64,000 nt of DNA from Gymnorhina tibicen (GCA_013399875.1 VXAZ01007505.1:1129663-1193662), one strand, 5' to 3'. Shown: positions 1 to 14,491, counted from the stretch's first letter. Numbers and translations are program-made. Notes: generated from the sequence alone by a model not told the origin.

Positions 1-114
1 CCCTGCACGCCCTCCTCCCTCTCTCCCCTCCCCTCCCCGCCTCCTTCTCCTGGGCGAGGGGGTGCCCCGGGCCGCGCCACTCCCCCGCTGACTCGCGCCC
101 CCCTTTCTGCCCAG
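1..114 (+). other. PIM3: 3' end of the upstream PIM3 intron with splice acceptor
   Basis: This short stretch is very C-rich and ends in a pyrimidine run followed by CAG at 112-114, a good vertebrate splice acceptor. The reading frame of the following exon begins cleanly at 115 in phase 0. By analogy with other PIM genes this should be the intron before the large central kinase exon. The promoter, 5' UTR and the exons carrying the glycine loop and ATP lysine would lie to the left of the window. High GC agrees with the 5' half of a CpG-island gene. Confidence 0.7.
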
Positions 115-2245
<2,131 letters not shown>

Positions 2246-2562
2246 ATTACTAAGGACCTCGCACTGGGAGGGGGAGCTACAAGCAGAAAGACCACAGTGC
2301 TGCTGCCAATACATAGGAGGGGCTAGAAAAATGCATTCATTATTCTGTAGTTGAATCTTTGTCTGAGGGACTTGATTTTGTTTTCCCCCTTTGCTGGTTT
2401 CTGCTTTGGAATGAGAGATTTCCTTTGGAAACGCTGATGTTTGGGAGTTGCAGGCCAGTACTTAGTCAAAGACTGACCTTATTAAGAAAGCAGTGACCTC
2501 TTGAATACATGGTAAACTTTTTTGCTCTCATAGAGCCTGGACTAGATTTTATTTGCTTTTGA

Positions 2563-3233
2563 GTGCCTTTTTGAAAGCTGCTTCAGTGGGACTTTCTTTT
2601 TTGAGCTGTCTATGTCCAAAGAAGATCCAGTTCATTATAGGAATTTGCTCCCTTTAGACTCAGTGCTGGAGGAAGCAGCTCCTATGATGCATTGGAGAAC
2701 CTGTTTGGTGATTGAATGAAGTAGTCCCATCCACTGGTGATGGAATACTTGAACACAGACATTTCACTCCTGCCCCCCTGCCCTTTACAAATCCAACCCA
2801 CCTCTGCTGCTCAAAATATTTCCTATAGCCTGCACAGAAATATGAACAGGTATATCGGCTTCTTTATCAGAAACATTTATTCATGTTTCCTTTTATCATC
2901 TCTACCATTGGGCATGAGAAGCCCCTTTCTCAACTCCCCCCGGCCTTTTGTCACCCTGCGAGTCTTAAAGTATGTATGGGCATGTTGAATGCACAATCAA
3001 TGCAATATTCAAGGACTTCTACTTTTTTTTTTCCATACCTGTATAATGTGTTCATGTAAGCTTGGTTTTTCCCATGTACTATACAGTTATTTATTGTTTG
3101 AAATTTAGAAGACCTCCCACAGTTTTCAACTGTGGCTATTTATTTGGTTAATTTATTTGGTTAGAGTTATTCAACACTGTGCTTTCCCCTCCTTCTCCCC
3201 ATGGGAATTCTAGTGGTTTGCCCATGGCACTTT
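2563..3233 (+). promoter_or_regulatory. Candidate microRNA seed sites in the PIM3 3' UTR
   Basis: Three 7-mers match seeds of widely conserved microRNAs: GTGCCTT at 2563-2569 (miR-124 type), CAATGCA at 2998-3004 (miR-33 type) and GCACTTT at 3227-3233 (miR-17/20/106 type). miR-33 control of PIM1 has been reported in mammals, so the second is the most interesting. Any single 7-mer is expected often by chance in 1.4 kb, so these are only candidates. Confidence 0.3.
3138..3163 (+). promoter_or_regulatory. Tandemly duplicated AU-rich element in the PIM3 3' UTR
   Basis: The 13-mer ATTTATTTGGTTA occurs twice, back to back, at 3138-3150 and 3151-3163, without mismatch. A separate TTATTTATTG lies just upstream at about 3088-3097. 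AU-rich elements bind mRNA-decay proteins and would fit the known instability of PIM messages. The duplication is read directly; its role is inferred. Confidence 0.6.
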
Positions 3234-3623
3234 TTTTCTGCATTCCTGTCAACTTTTGGTTAAAAAAAAATCAAAAAAAATTTCTGACCTTACCAGTTTT
3301 TTGTTGGAAGATGGGAAATTGTTGTACAAAGTCTAATTTAAGGGAAATAGAATGACTTTCTAAAGTTAGTCAGTATGCCTTTTGTCTGGTATTGTACCAG
3401 AAGTGTAAAGTAATGCTGTTTGGAAGGGTTTTAAGTTATTGACATTGTACAGTCTCCGTGCATTGGCTCTGGAAGGTAGAGTGGCAGAGTCATAAACCTT
3501 AATTTATTTTAATAGCTGTGTTTCTGTGATCTGGTTGCATTTATGCAGCTTGGATTTGGATTTTTTTCTTCTGTTTAACAGTGTGAAATGTATGGAGATC
3601 ATATTTTTTATACAGGTATTTCA

Positions 3624-3629
3624 ATTAAA
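3624..3629 (+). terminator. PIM3 polyadenylation signal (ATTAAA)
   Basis: ATTAAA is followed after about 20 bases by a GT-rich stretch (about 3646-3660), the expected downstream element, so cleavage near 3645 is likely. No equally good signal is seen closer to the stop codon. Confidence 0.8.
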
Positions 3630-3645
3630 CTTTTTGTATATAACA

Positions 3646-6600
3646 GTTCTGTGTTTGTGTACTTATTTCTGTCTTCACTGTTACTTGTGATGAACTGGGG
3701 AACACACTGTGAGCAGCTTAATCCTGGTTAAAGGCCTGCAGCAGCTGACCCAGACTTAGTAGATGGTCTATGCTATTAAGCAGTGACCATTTTGAAAGAA
3801 TTAAGCAATCCCTCACCTGAGCTCTGTCTACTCCTCAGTCACTGTGTTTGATGTTGGAGTGGGGAAGGAGTACAATACAACAGCACTGATGGCCTACATA
3901 AGAGGGAATTGGCCCTGTAAGTGTGGGACTTACACCTCTGTAAACACTGAATATCAGTGTACTTGTCCTTAAGTATAACAAGGAAGGATTTCTGTAGGTG
4001 CTGGTGGTTGCTGTTTTCACAGTTGATGTGTTTACTTTCCATTGCATTTAGTTTCCTGCTTCCCGCTTACACTTCCTTCTAGGGGTGGGTGAGGACTTCC
4101 TGTGCCTTTACGGGAAAGGGACAGCATTCTGGAAGATCAGGGTGACTGTTTTCCTTCAACTCCATTACATTATAGAAAAAAAATCGTGTGTCTGTCACTT
4201 GATAGAGTAGTGGGGAGCATGTGCCATTCTCACCTATAGCAAAGGACAAGAGAAATGTCCTCAGCATTCATCTTCACATGTTGGGAGTCAAGTCCTGCAG
4301 ATTAACGATTTCATCCTCATCTCTCTGGAGCCAGAGACTGACCTGACTTGGTCTTTTTGCGGGGGTGGTAGCGATTACTAGGTTTAACTACCACTGAAGG
4401 ATCTATGAGGTACATTTAAGGATGTGTTCAGTCGCTGAAGGTGCTTTGTAGTTGTCACAGTAAAGGGCTAGGCTTAGGATCTGTTGGTTTTGTTATTTCC
4501 CTTTCTGGGGATCTTTCTGCCAGCTCATTTGCTGTTATTTTGGTTCCCTATGGGGAATATCTCACTGACATCACATCAGCCTCCTAATGCTAACTAGTTT
4601 AGACTCAAAATGCCAATGAATAGCAGGAGGTAACTGAAGAAACAGGAGCATTTTTGGTCTGTGCACTTCTCTGATGACATGGAGGGAAGGTGTGTAGCTT
4701 TTTCTTGGCCATAAAAAGGAAGCTCAAATTACTCAAGTCAGGGGGAAAAAACCCTAACCACTGTTAGGTCCATCAATTTGTTTTCTGTGTTTTCTGATTT
4801 TGTTCCTTTTTTACTTTAGACTTGTTTCTCCAGTTTTTAAATGAAAGCCTGTATATATGCTAAACCTTGTTCCGGAAAAACTCAGTTCCCTATTGTTGGA
4901 ATTCTATTCACAGAAATAAAAGATTCTACAGTTAAGATTGCTTAGAAAAATCACAGTGTCCTATGAGAAGAACACTTAAAAGTGAATATTTTGAGCTTTG
5001 GTTTGGAATGAGAAATTCCTTTTGCTTAAGAGGAGAGGATTCAGGTATGCTACAGGAGAGATGATCCCAGCACCTAGTGCACTTCTTTAGGGAAACACGT
5101 TTCTAACCACAAGTGCTCCCTGGAGAAATTCCAGTAGCTGACAGTAATTAACATCTTCCACTCCAGCGGCTTCACATGTTCACAGCTGTTCAGAGGGATG
5201 GCAGTGGGGCTGTACGGGTGAGTTTCAAAGGGCTACCAGAAAAGCGATTCTAAAAACACATTCGTAAAGCTATTGTTGATTGCTGAGCTAGGGGCTTTTA
5301 ACATTTCCACAGGAGCTGATGTTACTTTCCTTAGCTTCACTGAGAATCAGCGTTGAAATGCTCTGTTTTGAAACATAAAAACTAGGTTTTCGCCTTCTGC
5401 TACTGAGGCAAAATGCATTAAAAGGATAAAGGTCAAAAGGACACGGGCACGAGTGCTGACTCCCCTCTGGGATTAGCTCAACATAAAAGGTGCACTTTGA
5501 GTGCTGCACAGGCAGCTTTGGTTGTGAAACTCTCCTGTACACTAATAGAAGCCATGTGGCTGAAACACCATATAGCGAAAGTAATGATTTGTAAAAATAG
5601 CTTTTTATTACAGTTGAAAGTTGGAAAATGATGTGTTAATATAGTTCCATTAGCTGAGTGTTTCTGCCAAAATGAGCAAGTCGGTGACAGCTCTTGGTTT
5701 CTCCTTTGCTTCTATCTGGTATTAATATCATTAAATGTTACTTCTCTGGGATCCTCCTCTTCATACTCTCTCCCCATTAGGTTGGTTTTCAACAGCACGA
5801 AGCTTGAAAAATAAAATTCAGCAGGTCGTTCAAAACACCATCATTTAAATCAGGGCCTGTTTTAATCTTGAAAAATTGATTTAGCAATACTCATACCCAT
5901 GCATGTATGTATGCTGCTGGCTTCATAACAGATATTTTAAACATATTCTAACGCTGAAATATCTTTAACAATGTAGTGTTTTGTGTAATTCATATCCCTA
6001 ATAAAGCTCATTCCCCTGAGTGCATAACCATACACTCTCTTTTCTTTTTTTTTTTCCTTTTTGTTAACTGAGCTTATATTTACTGAAGCAGCTGAACAAG
6101 AGCCCTTTGAACATAACTATCAAAGGATGTTAGGAAGATTGTCTAGGGTGTGTTCTCACCAAACACTTATGGTTCTCTCTCAGTGGTTTACTGACCTCTG
6201 TTGGTGAAATTAAAGTACATGTTCCAAAAACAATGATGTATAAATTGGGGAGATTTTAAAGCACTGCTGACTGATATTTTTAGATATGGGTGCCTATGGC
6301 TAATACTTAATTATCTCATAATGCTTGAAAGGATATTTCATTAAAAAATGAAAAATTTTAAATTACTACAAATGCGAAAATAGCTTCTCAATAAAAATGG
6401 GAGAGGGGAGCATGTATTCAAAAGGTTGTCAAGTCTGTATCTGATGTTATAGTGCTAACCTGCCTAGTGTGCCTCCAATCACCTACATTACTCTTGGCAT
6501 GAGCATTTACAAGCATATTAGCCCTCATTCTTCCACTTCATTTCAGTAACCATGAGAAGCACTTGTCTTCTGGCATGCAGATGGGCAATAATTCTCAGTG

Positions 6601-9600
6601 GTGTAACTAGATAACAGAACACTGTGGCCCTGTCAGCCTATTATTAGTGGAATTTTTTCTACTAACAGCAGTGATGCTACAATTCATAGCAGAAGTCAAG
6701 ATGGCGGCATTTTTGTTTCATTGCAATACAGTTTCTGATACTCTCCCAAAATTTTCTCTGCTTGTAAATTTGCTATTACTTAGTTTCATGGTTATCTGTG
6801 ATTTAAAAATTTAATATGTTTTTGCCTATTCCTTCAGGTAGCTGATTTACCAGAGACATATTAAGCTTTGGTGTTATCACAGAACTGCTGAACAAAGTGA
6901 TAAGAAGGCCACAAATCCATGCAACTAAAAATGAATTTAAATCTGTCTAAGACAGGATTCCTAATTACTTTCAGAGAAAGTTTGTCTCATAATTGTTGAA
7001 TTCATGTTATGACTAAAAAATGTGTCCATATAGACATACCAGCTCTTTTTTTGATGAAGTGACTAGAGAACTCCAGAGCTGTGGTGTAACTCAAGGCAAA
7101 ATGAGGAGCAGAAACATACATCCATTAAATTCTTGCAGACATTTTCTTAGCTTGCAATTCCACCCCTTCTGTTCCAATAAATTTAAAAGGTATTCAATCC
7201 TTGTGTCCTATACTGCTGATAATTATTATTTGTAATACAGCTTGGCACACTCAAGTTTTAAGAAACATTAAGTGGTTTCTAATACTCTGATAAAATTGGC
7301 ATGTTTATATCTCAGATGCTAGGATTTCCTTTTCCTTAAAATGTTATGAAGGAAATTAGTTGCCTACGGAAACATTCTGCTTACATAATAATATAAATTC
7401 AATATAGGTCTCAGATTAGCTATGTTTAAGCTCTAATTAATATGGTCTTAGTAAGAACGTTATCTATTATAGCTAATACTCTGCTAATTGACTACACAAA
7501 CCATTATGTAAAAAGCTGCTTATACTAGTCCACTAAGAGATTTAGTGAGATGCATACTTTGACTTGCACTGTTTCTCAGGTAAGTCTGTGTTAAGCATCA
7601 AAATTAGAATTAAGTCATAGGCAGAAAAGTAACTCGTGGATCAATATGATTCTTTGTTTGCTATTAATGGCTCAGCAGTCACTTTAAGTCTCCAATCAGG
7701 AGTACGGAAAGATTACAGAAAATTATACTGAAAACCAAGTATTTTGCTCTATTATGTACAGAATGCTGAAGCAAATGTTTTGTTATTTTATGAATAATTG
7801 TCTGTGTAATAGCTAGGTGGAATTTTTTTTTTTTTGTATTTTAGTTCTACTGAAAAAGATGCTCTTTTGTAGAAATAAAGAAGTTTTGCTTGAAACACTT
7901 ATTCTGGTAATTATGAATGGTTTGGTGTCAGGGCTGAAGTTTATCTCTCCCCTTTCCTGCTTCCTTTCTTTTAGGACAGGAAAATCTAGCCATCAAATAT
8001 GAGTCTATTTGAATTAAAATATATAAACACGTTAACAAGCATATGTTGTAAAAAGATTGGAGTGGTGGTCCCCCATAACTTTTTTTTTCCAAAAGTTTCC
8101 AAACCTAATAGAGTCATGAAAGTGAACAGTCTCTTTCGAGATCATCCTAAGGAAAGATGTCCCTTACCTGTGGGGAAGAACTCCTGTGTTCAGACTCCAT
8201 GCAAAGATTTTAGGGGAGAGAGAGGGGAGGGAAGGGGAGGGTTGGTTGTTTATTTCTTTTGTTTATAATGTCTAAGTAATATCAAAAGCCTTAAAATACA
8301 AAGACTTACATCAGCATAGAAAAGTGTAAGAGATCACTGCTTTGCAGAGAGAAATTGTCTATTGTCTGGGCAGATATAAATAGATAAAAAACTTAATCCA
8401 CAGGAAGGCAGATTAAGATGTGGTAAGGAAGAGTTTTGTATCTGTAAGAGCAGCTGAACACCAGGCTAAACAGACTGTGGAGTATAGTAAATCAGTATTT
8501 TTAGAAACAAGCATTTTCCATAAATCGTATAGAAGTTACAGCTAATTTAAAATTCCTTTGAATTTCATCAGCCTAATGATCTTGAATTACAAAGAGAGAT
8601 TTCAGTCACAACATTCATCTGCTTCTTGAACCAGTATAAAATTTATTGACAGTGCTGGTTTTGCTACTGGCAGAACCAAAACTTTCTAATGCAGATTTCA
8701 CCTAATCAATAGAAGTAGTGACAGATTTTCTCATGGTGGTGAGGCTATGGGGCTACTGACCTTTTCTCAAAGCCAGCATCAGCTGAATTGTTCCTCCCAC
8801 TATCCCTTCCTTTTGCTGGTGCACTGATATTAAGATCAAGAAACTGATCTCTCTGATAGCAACCCAGCATGAGGGAATATGCACAACCACTTGGGTCTGG
8901 GATGTGATGGAAGAGAGATGGTACTGCTGAAGAAAGGATATGTGTAATAACAAAATTTTCTCTAGTCAATATCAACAAGCATACCCCCTAGTTTCTATTT
9001 GATAACTTCTGCAACAAGGAATTTGTAAGTAATATAACAAATCTTGCTATTTTTAACCTTACATGCAAATTATTTTAAGTGGCTTTTCTTCAAATCAGGT
9101 ACTGAGCATTTGCTTGAGAGGTATACAGTACCTCAGGTACTGATGAAGTGAAAGAACTAAGGTCACTCAGAATCCTACACTGGTCAAAACTTAATTCCTG
9201 ACTATATTTATATATCTCAACAGTATGCCCTACTTTTTAACCAGCTTCACAGGTACATTTGCAAATGAGAAAATACATTAAATATTTCAGAATTGGTAAT
9301 TGGTGACAACGCTTTACAGCTATTCATGAAGAAAAGGTAAGTTGCAGTGAGAAAAAGTAACGCAAATAAATGAGTTATCATTATTGCATTTATTGTTTTA
9401 TCTCAAGATCTATGATTTTCCTATTTCTCTGCCATTTTGAGTCTCTTCAGCAGGCATGAGTTCCATTGTCCTCTCTAGGATATTTTTACCAATACTCATA
9501 GCTTAATATGTAGGATTCCAATATGTTTTCCAAAGGAAAACACCAGCAACTGATCCTGAAAATCTTGGTCAGTCCCTGTGTAAACCATGAATTTTGAGTG

Positions 9601-10073
9601 CATTTTAAAGACACGCTGTTCCCAGTTTAGTGCTTGTTGTGGTGATGCACTCAAGTAGCTCTAATAGCTGAGGATCACCATTTCCCTGACAACTCCTAGC
9701 CAAAACACTCTTGTGGTATGTGACCCAATTCTGCAGTTCTTGTCAAAAAATTCCAATCATTTCAAGGGGGATTTTGTCTGTGTGATGACTACAGAGCTAT
9801 CTCTTAACTTGTGACAAAAGAATGTCTACCCCAGAGAGAAAATAAATAAGAAAGCCTGAAGTTGTAAAGAAAACCTCTCCTACAATGCTGAAAAGCAGTA
9901 GACAAAGGAGCCCTTCCATCTTTCAGAAGTCATAGCTGCCTCTGTAAGACAACAAATGTTATTTGGACAGCAAGGTCAAGGTAACTTGAGAGAAAAGTGG
10001 AGCATAAAAATTATGTCAAAACCTGAGTCCTTGGTGGCATTTTTGTTAATACCACAAAGAGCAGTTACTCACC
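3646..10073. other. Intergenic sequence downstream of PIM3, no gene recognised
   Basis: These 6.4 kb are AT-rich and contain only short open frames with no family resemblance. Seen here are a long T/C tract near 6040-6062, a T run near 7822-7835 and a purine-rich G-run cluster at 8213-8241. I see no coding exon flanked by good splice sites, and no recognisable repeat. Distal enhancers for PIM3 could lie here but cannot be told from sequence alone. Confidence 0.5.
8213..8241 (+). promoter_or_regulatory. Purine tract with five guanine runs (possible G-quadruplex)
   Basis: G runs at 8213-8216, 8224-8227, 8229-8231, 8234-8237 and 8239-8241 are separated only by A and AG spacers. All 29 bases are purines. 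It stands out in an AT-rich background. Structure is inferred from the pattern only. Confidence 0.4.
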
Positions 10074-10135
10074 CCTGAGATTAGCTCAACTGGTTAGGGC
10101 ATGCTAATAACACCAGAAGTCTTTTTCCCCGTGTA
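10074..10135 (+). repeat. tRNA-Ile-like relic (old SINE head or tRNA pseudogene)
   Basis: Positions 10081-10099 match a tRNA D-arm and A box (TTAGCTCAACTGGTTAGGG). They are followed by CTAATAAC at 10104-10111, which is the anticodon loop of tRNA-Ile with AAT at 10106-10108. About three bases of the 5' anticodon stem are missing, and the expected B box (GGTTCGATCCC) is replaced by a degenerate T/C run near 10122-10130, so no working tRNA can form. Passerine genomes contain a SINE (TguSINE1) with a tRNA-Ile-derived head. This could be an old or related copy, but a CR1-like 3' tail is not visible, so an isolated tRNA pseudogene is the alternative. Confidence 0.55.
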
Positions 10136-10479
10136 ACTGCCTGTTGGTGTGAAAAAGGGCCCATAACAATGTTGATCATAATTTATACCTCTCTTTTCCT
10201 CTGCTGAACAGAATTTCATTAGTCACCAACTAATGGCACAATCCAACTCCTTTTATGGCTTGCAACAAACTCCTGCCGATACAGGTGATGAGGGAAACAT
10301 GCGTGAGTCACAGTTTCGGAACAAATAATACACACTTTCATACTCTTTACTAAGTTACATTCTTATGATTTAATATTATTTTAAAACTAATGTTGTCATG
10401 CCAAAAACTGCACTGGTGACAATAGTTCTTTTCACCCAGATAGTTTTCACAGTCCTTCAGAAACTCCATTCACTGATTA
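10136..10479. other. Sequence between the tRNA-like relic and the AAAT microsatellite
   Basis: No gene or known repeat is recognised in these 344 bases. If the tRNA-like relic is the head of a retroposon, this stretch would be its body, with the AAAT array at 10480-10527 as tail, but no CR1-like end sequence supports that. Confidence 0.3.
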
Positions 10480-10526
<47 letters not shown>

Positions 10527-10527
10527 A
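10480..10527 (+). repeat. (AAAT)n microsatellite
   Basis: About twelve perfect AAAT units run without interruption, then AAAC. The length and purity suggest a polymorphic locus. It is the longest pure simple repeat seen in the window. Confidence 0.95.
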
Positions 10528-13500
10528 CAAGATAGCAACTTTTGTCTATATCTTACTGCCATCTTATACTATAACTTTCTTAATTGCAGAACAAAGTAAT
10601 ATAGTTGACAACACTGAATATTTAGCCAAGTTATTAACAGACCTGAAATTATTTGCTCTTTCCGACCAATTTTTCTGTTCTCTTGGAAAACTTTGAATTT
10701 CTTTAATGGAAATTTCTAATGACACAAGTTCATATATATGACTATATATATAATATTTCAAACTCCTATAGTAGGTCTTCTCCAATGAACAGATTAGTTC
10801 AGTTGAAGCTCTCTGACAACTGAGCACCACAAATGGTGGTCATCAAGGCAATATTAAAAAGTCATAAAGGATCCCTGGACAAACACAAGATTATCAGAGG
10901 TACAAATCAAGTTCTCCCTGGTCTTGCAGGTGGCCAGTACAAAGCTTGCATGGCACTGGAGACAAACTGGAGTGGAAGATACTTCAAATAGCATAGTGAT
11001 AAGGCATCAAATGGCTTGGTGCTGGTTTTCTGCAGGGAAAGATCACTTCACCTTGCACAGAGGGCATTATGTTTGTTCTTGAGTACTGTACTTCTGCACT
11101 CTGACTGCTAAAATTCAAGATAATTGGCTTAGACCTGGAAAAAATACAAACATTTGTGTTGAAATGAAAGTATCTTGATATATCTATATTAACATTTACA
11201 GTGCTGTTAACTGACTCAAGTTAATGCAATCAACTCAGAGGAGCAAAAAGTCCAGATTCACAGACTTCAGTAAGGGATGATCTAATCAAACCTACTGCAA
11301 GTAAATTTTCCCAGGTAAATTTTTGAACTAACACCTCTTTGAGGACATTGGATAATAAAAAGTAGTTAATTTTCTCCTTTTTCACTAGTTTTATGTAAAG
11401 CCTGTTTGAGAACATCTGTTGGAGTACCTGTTAAACGAATTTAGCTGGAATTGTTTCAGTGGGGGTAACTGAAACCCTGGTCTGGGTGGGTAGATCAGTA
11501 GCCTGATGGCTGGCTCTTATGTATATTTCCATGTAGATTTGCCCTTAGAAGGTGATTTGCTTATTTAAAGAGCAATATGGGATATGAAAGTGCTATGTAA
11601 ACATATGCTTTGCAACTGCAAAGCAGTACAAACTAGCAGTGGCCCTTGTAAATACGTAAATGTCATTTAAAAAATCACAAAGTGAAGAAAAGTTGCAATG
11701 GCATCTTCTTCTGAATACAGCTGCTCACTGATTACCTAAAACTATGGAGCAGCTACTTGCAACAGATTTACCCTGCACACGCATTTCAGTCTAACCATCT
11801 CAAGAACTGGCTGGGGTATGTTGTACAAATTTTGACCACAAGCTGGCTTGCATATGCCACTGTAATTTATACAGTTGATTACCTTCCACTTTCTCAAGGA
11901 TATTAACTGGCACGAACCTGCATTTTTTTCATTTCCAGTAATTAATTCCCTGTAGAGAGTGACTGAAAACACTAAACAAAAGCATTTAATCAGAAATTAT
12001 TAGAGTTGGCTTGTCAGCCGTCTGTTAATCACCATGCATTTTTGCACAAGGAGTGAAAATTTTATTAAACCTTATACTTAATTAAAACATATTGTTTCCG
12101 TAGCAGATTGGAAAGTACTGTCATCTGTTTAGACTTGTATCCTAACATTCATTAAGAGTTGGTTTCCTGCAACATGCAGGCATTTAGAAATTCATTCTAC
12201 TGGGCACTGAATGAAGGTACAAAGGGTGAGGGTTGCAGCACAGTCAAGAATTCTTTTGTTGAAGGTCTTCCAAACCCCCACCATAATGCACACTGACAAC
12301 GTAGTGAAGGAATACTAATGAAATTGAATGGGATTAAAACTAGAAAGTGAAGAATAATGAGGAAAAAAAATTTGCTTCCCAGATTTTGGGATTCATTGTG
12401 GTAGTCTGGTCTTGTGAATGACATGGGCACTAGAATTTTGTACAATCATTCCTGCTTGAATCTTTATTATAAAACTAAAAAAAGTGGGGTTTTTTGTATA
12501 TTTGTCTTTTCTGGGGAAGTGACAACCTCAGCTTGTTGAAAGCTAATAAGACCTGAATGCTCTGGTGTAAGATTCCTCTAAAGATTCAGAAGGAATAATA
12601 TGGGCAAATGACAATGACCGATTACTGTGTATTATTAGAGTGAGGTGCAAAGGCTTGCAAAACATTGCTTGTTTTCAGTGATTTTTTAAATACATCAGCA
12701 TCCTGCTGCATCATCATTATGTAGGAACATGTAAGAGGTGCATATCTCATTACTGCTTTCTGGGAAGAATTTAATCTCAGCCCCAAGTTCTTGCCAGAGT
12801 GTGGTAGACGCTGCTCTATCCATCAAGATGACTGAACTGCAGTCAGTCATTTGGCCAAAACTAGTATTAAGAGTTGGCCTGTTAGACCGATCTCATCACT
12901 ATGTCCACTGCTTCTTGAGTGTTGTAGAATCTCATTGTTATCAAGCTTGGCAAATTTTGCTCTGTTCCTGCCTGCTCCTTGCCCCAAGGTTCACCTCCAC
13001 CTACATGGATTTCTTATCTCTCCACTATTCTTTACCATTTTTACACCACGCCCTTTAGTTTCATATATCTCTTGACTTTCTTGGTTTCTCTGTCTCTCGC
13101 CTCCAGCCCTGACATCAGGGATTTGCCAACAGCTTTCATGTCCCAGGTGTGAGGTTGCTGCTGTGAAGACTTTAGAGGGATTCCCCTGGGAATGGTCAGA
13201 TGCAGCAGTAACAAGTGCAGTACCTCACTGAGAGCCAGATGCAGACATGGGTAAAACGCCATTAATGTTTTATATTATTCCTATTTATCATTAGCAGCCA
13301 TTGATTAAGCAAGTAATATGACTGATCTCAGGCAATAAACGCAGCTTTGCTCTGAAGCACTTGCAGTCCAGAAAGGCAGACAGCAGGCAAGGTGTAAGGG
13401 GAAAGGGATGAATATATATTTTTTAAAACAATACCATCTATTTCTGCTGGCCCTCTGCCTGGCCATTATTAACTCGCAGTACTTTGTAGGCATCCAAGCT

Positions 13501-14020
13501 GGATCTTCCTGCTGTTACTGGAAAATTTTTCTTGGCTCAGATATGAAAATAATTTCCTTTCAAACTCAACACTATGTTGTTACAACATCCATTTTGATAA
13601 TCTAATGGTCAAATGTGATGATTGTCTCTTGAAGCACCTCACAGGGACACCATTGTTATGTGATAGTGACCTTACATCTGGGAACAACCTTGCTTAGGGC
13701 TTCCCAAATCTATCTCTTACAAGGCCATATGACAGATATGTGTAAGGCTCCATGCCAGTCACACTTGTTTAAAAACTCCTTGACACAGTCATGCCACTTG
13801 TGACTCCCTGTACTGCTGTGACATATGACCCTTACCCCTTATGCAAATATTCCTCTGTATTATGCAAGGGTGTCGCTACAGAAGGAGGATTATGTGAGGT
13901 CATGGCTAGAGTCTGATCCTGCCTCAGCCCCAGATGTACAAGCAGAAAACAGTTGAATGGATTAATATGTAAATGGCTTTTAGAGGTAACTGCCCCCTTA
14001 TCTGACATTGCTAGGTGAAC

Positions 14021-14060
14021 ACATGCTAGATGTTGCTAGATATTGCTCGGTGTTGCTGGA
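14021..14060 (+). repeat. Four-unit 10-bp minisatellite
   Basis: Four adjacent 10-mers differ by only a few bases: ACATGCTAGA, TGTTGCTAGA, TATTGCTCGG and TGTTGCTGGA. A weaker related unit (CATTGCTAGG) lies just upstream. This is an old, partly decayed tandem repeat. Confidence 0.7.
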
Positions 14061-14459
14061 TGGCCCCAGTCTGTTCAATAACCATCTGCATTAACTTATG
14101 ACATAGGATAACCTTGGACAAGAGCAGCCAGTGGAACCAGCCCACCTTTGTCACACACATGGGCTTATTTTTACTTTAGGCATGTACACATCTCTCTATT
14201 TTTATCCCTTGACAGCAATGAGACTTAGTCATAGCTGATAGCTGATCTCATCTCCTCTTCATCGACAAAAAACCAAAAAGTTAGTCAGAGGAACCATATC
14301 ACTTGAAAATTGTACAGGACACAGTTAGTCTGCTAAAACAGAAGACACACTGAAGCAGAAAAAATTGATAAAAGTAGGTGTGTAAGGTAGGCCTTTCTTT
14401 CAAGCTACATAGTGGATTGCCCTGGCAGAATGGAGCTGCCGGAGGAGATCTTTCACTGC

Positions 14460-14491
14460 CTAATGTAATGTTCCCAGCTTCATTACATTAG
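14460..14491. other. Perfect 11-bp inverted repeat with 10-base loop
   Basis: CTAATGTAATG at 14460-14470 is exactly complementary to CATTACATTAG at 14481-14491, with a 10-base spacer. It can form a hairpin or cruciform. No mobile-element ends are recognised around it. Confidence 0.6.

Larger units (their letters stand above)
2246..3645 (+). other. PIM3: PIM3 3' untranslated region
   Basis: About 1.4 kb run from the stop codon to the predicted cleavage site about 15-20 bases after the ATTAAA signal at 3624-3629. PIM mRNAs are known to be short-lived, and this UTR shows suitable elements: ATTTA-type motifs around 3087-3163, seed-complementary 7-mers for conserved microRNAs, and U-rich tracts (about 3020-3035, 3249-3285). 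The short open frame at 2737-2988 lies wholly in the UTR and has no domain. Confidence 0.85.

Noticed and set aside
5474..5485. Second tRNA-like fragment (GATTAGCTCAAC)
   Set aside because: Only a 12-base match to the relic at 10079-10090; no anticodon loop or arms follow.
10074..10135. Functional tRNA-Ile gene
   Set aside because: Part of the anticodon stem and the whole T arm with the B box are lost, so neither folding nor internal promotion is possible.
10480..10527. AAAT array as a CRISPR-like or regulatory array
   Set aside because: It is a pure tetranucleotide microsatellite without spacers.
12738..13262. Overlapping open frames of 70-106 codons on both strands
   Set aside because: No domain, no splice sites in register and no start context; such frames are expected by chance in 60 kb.
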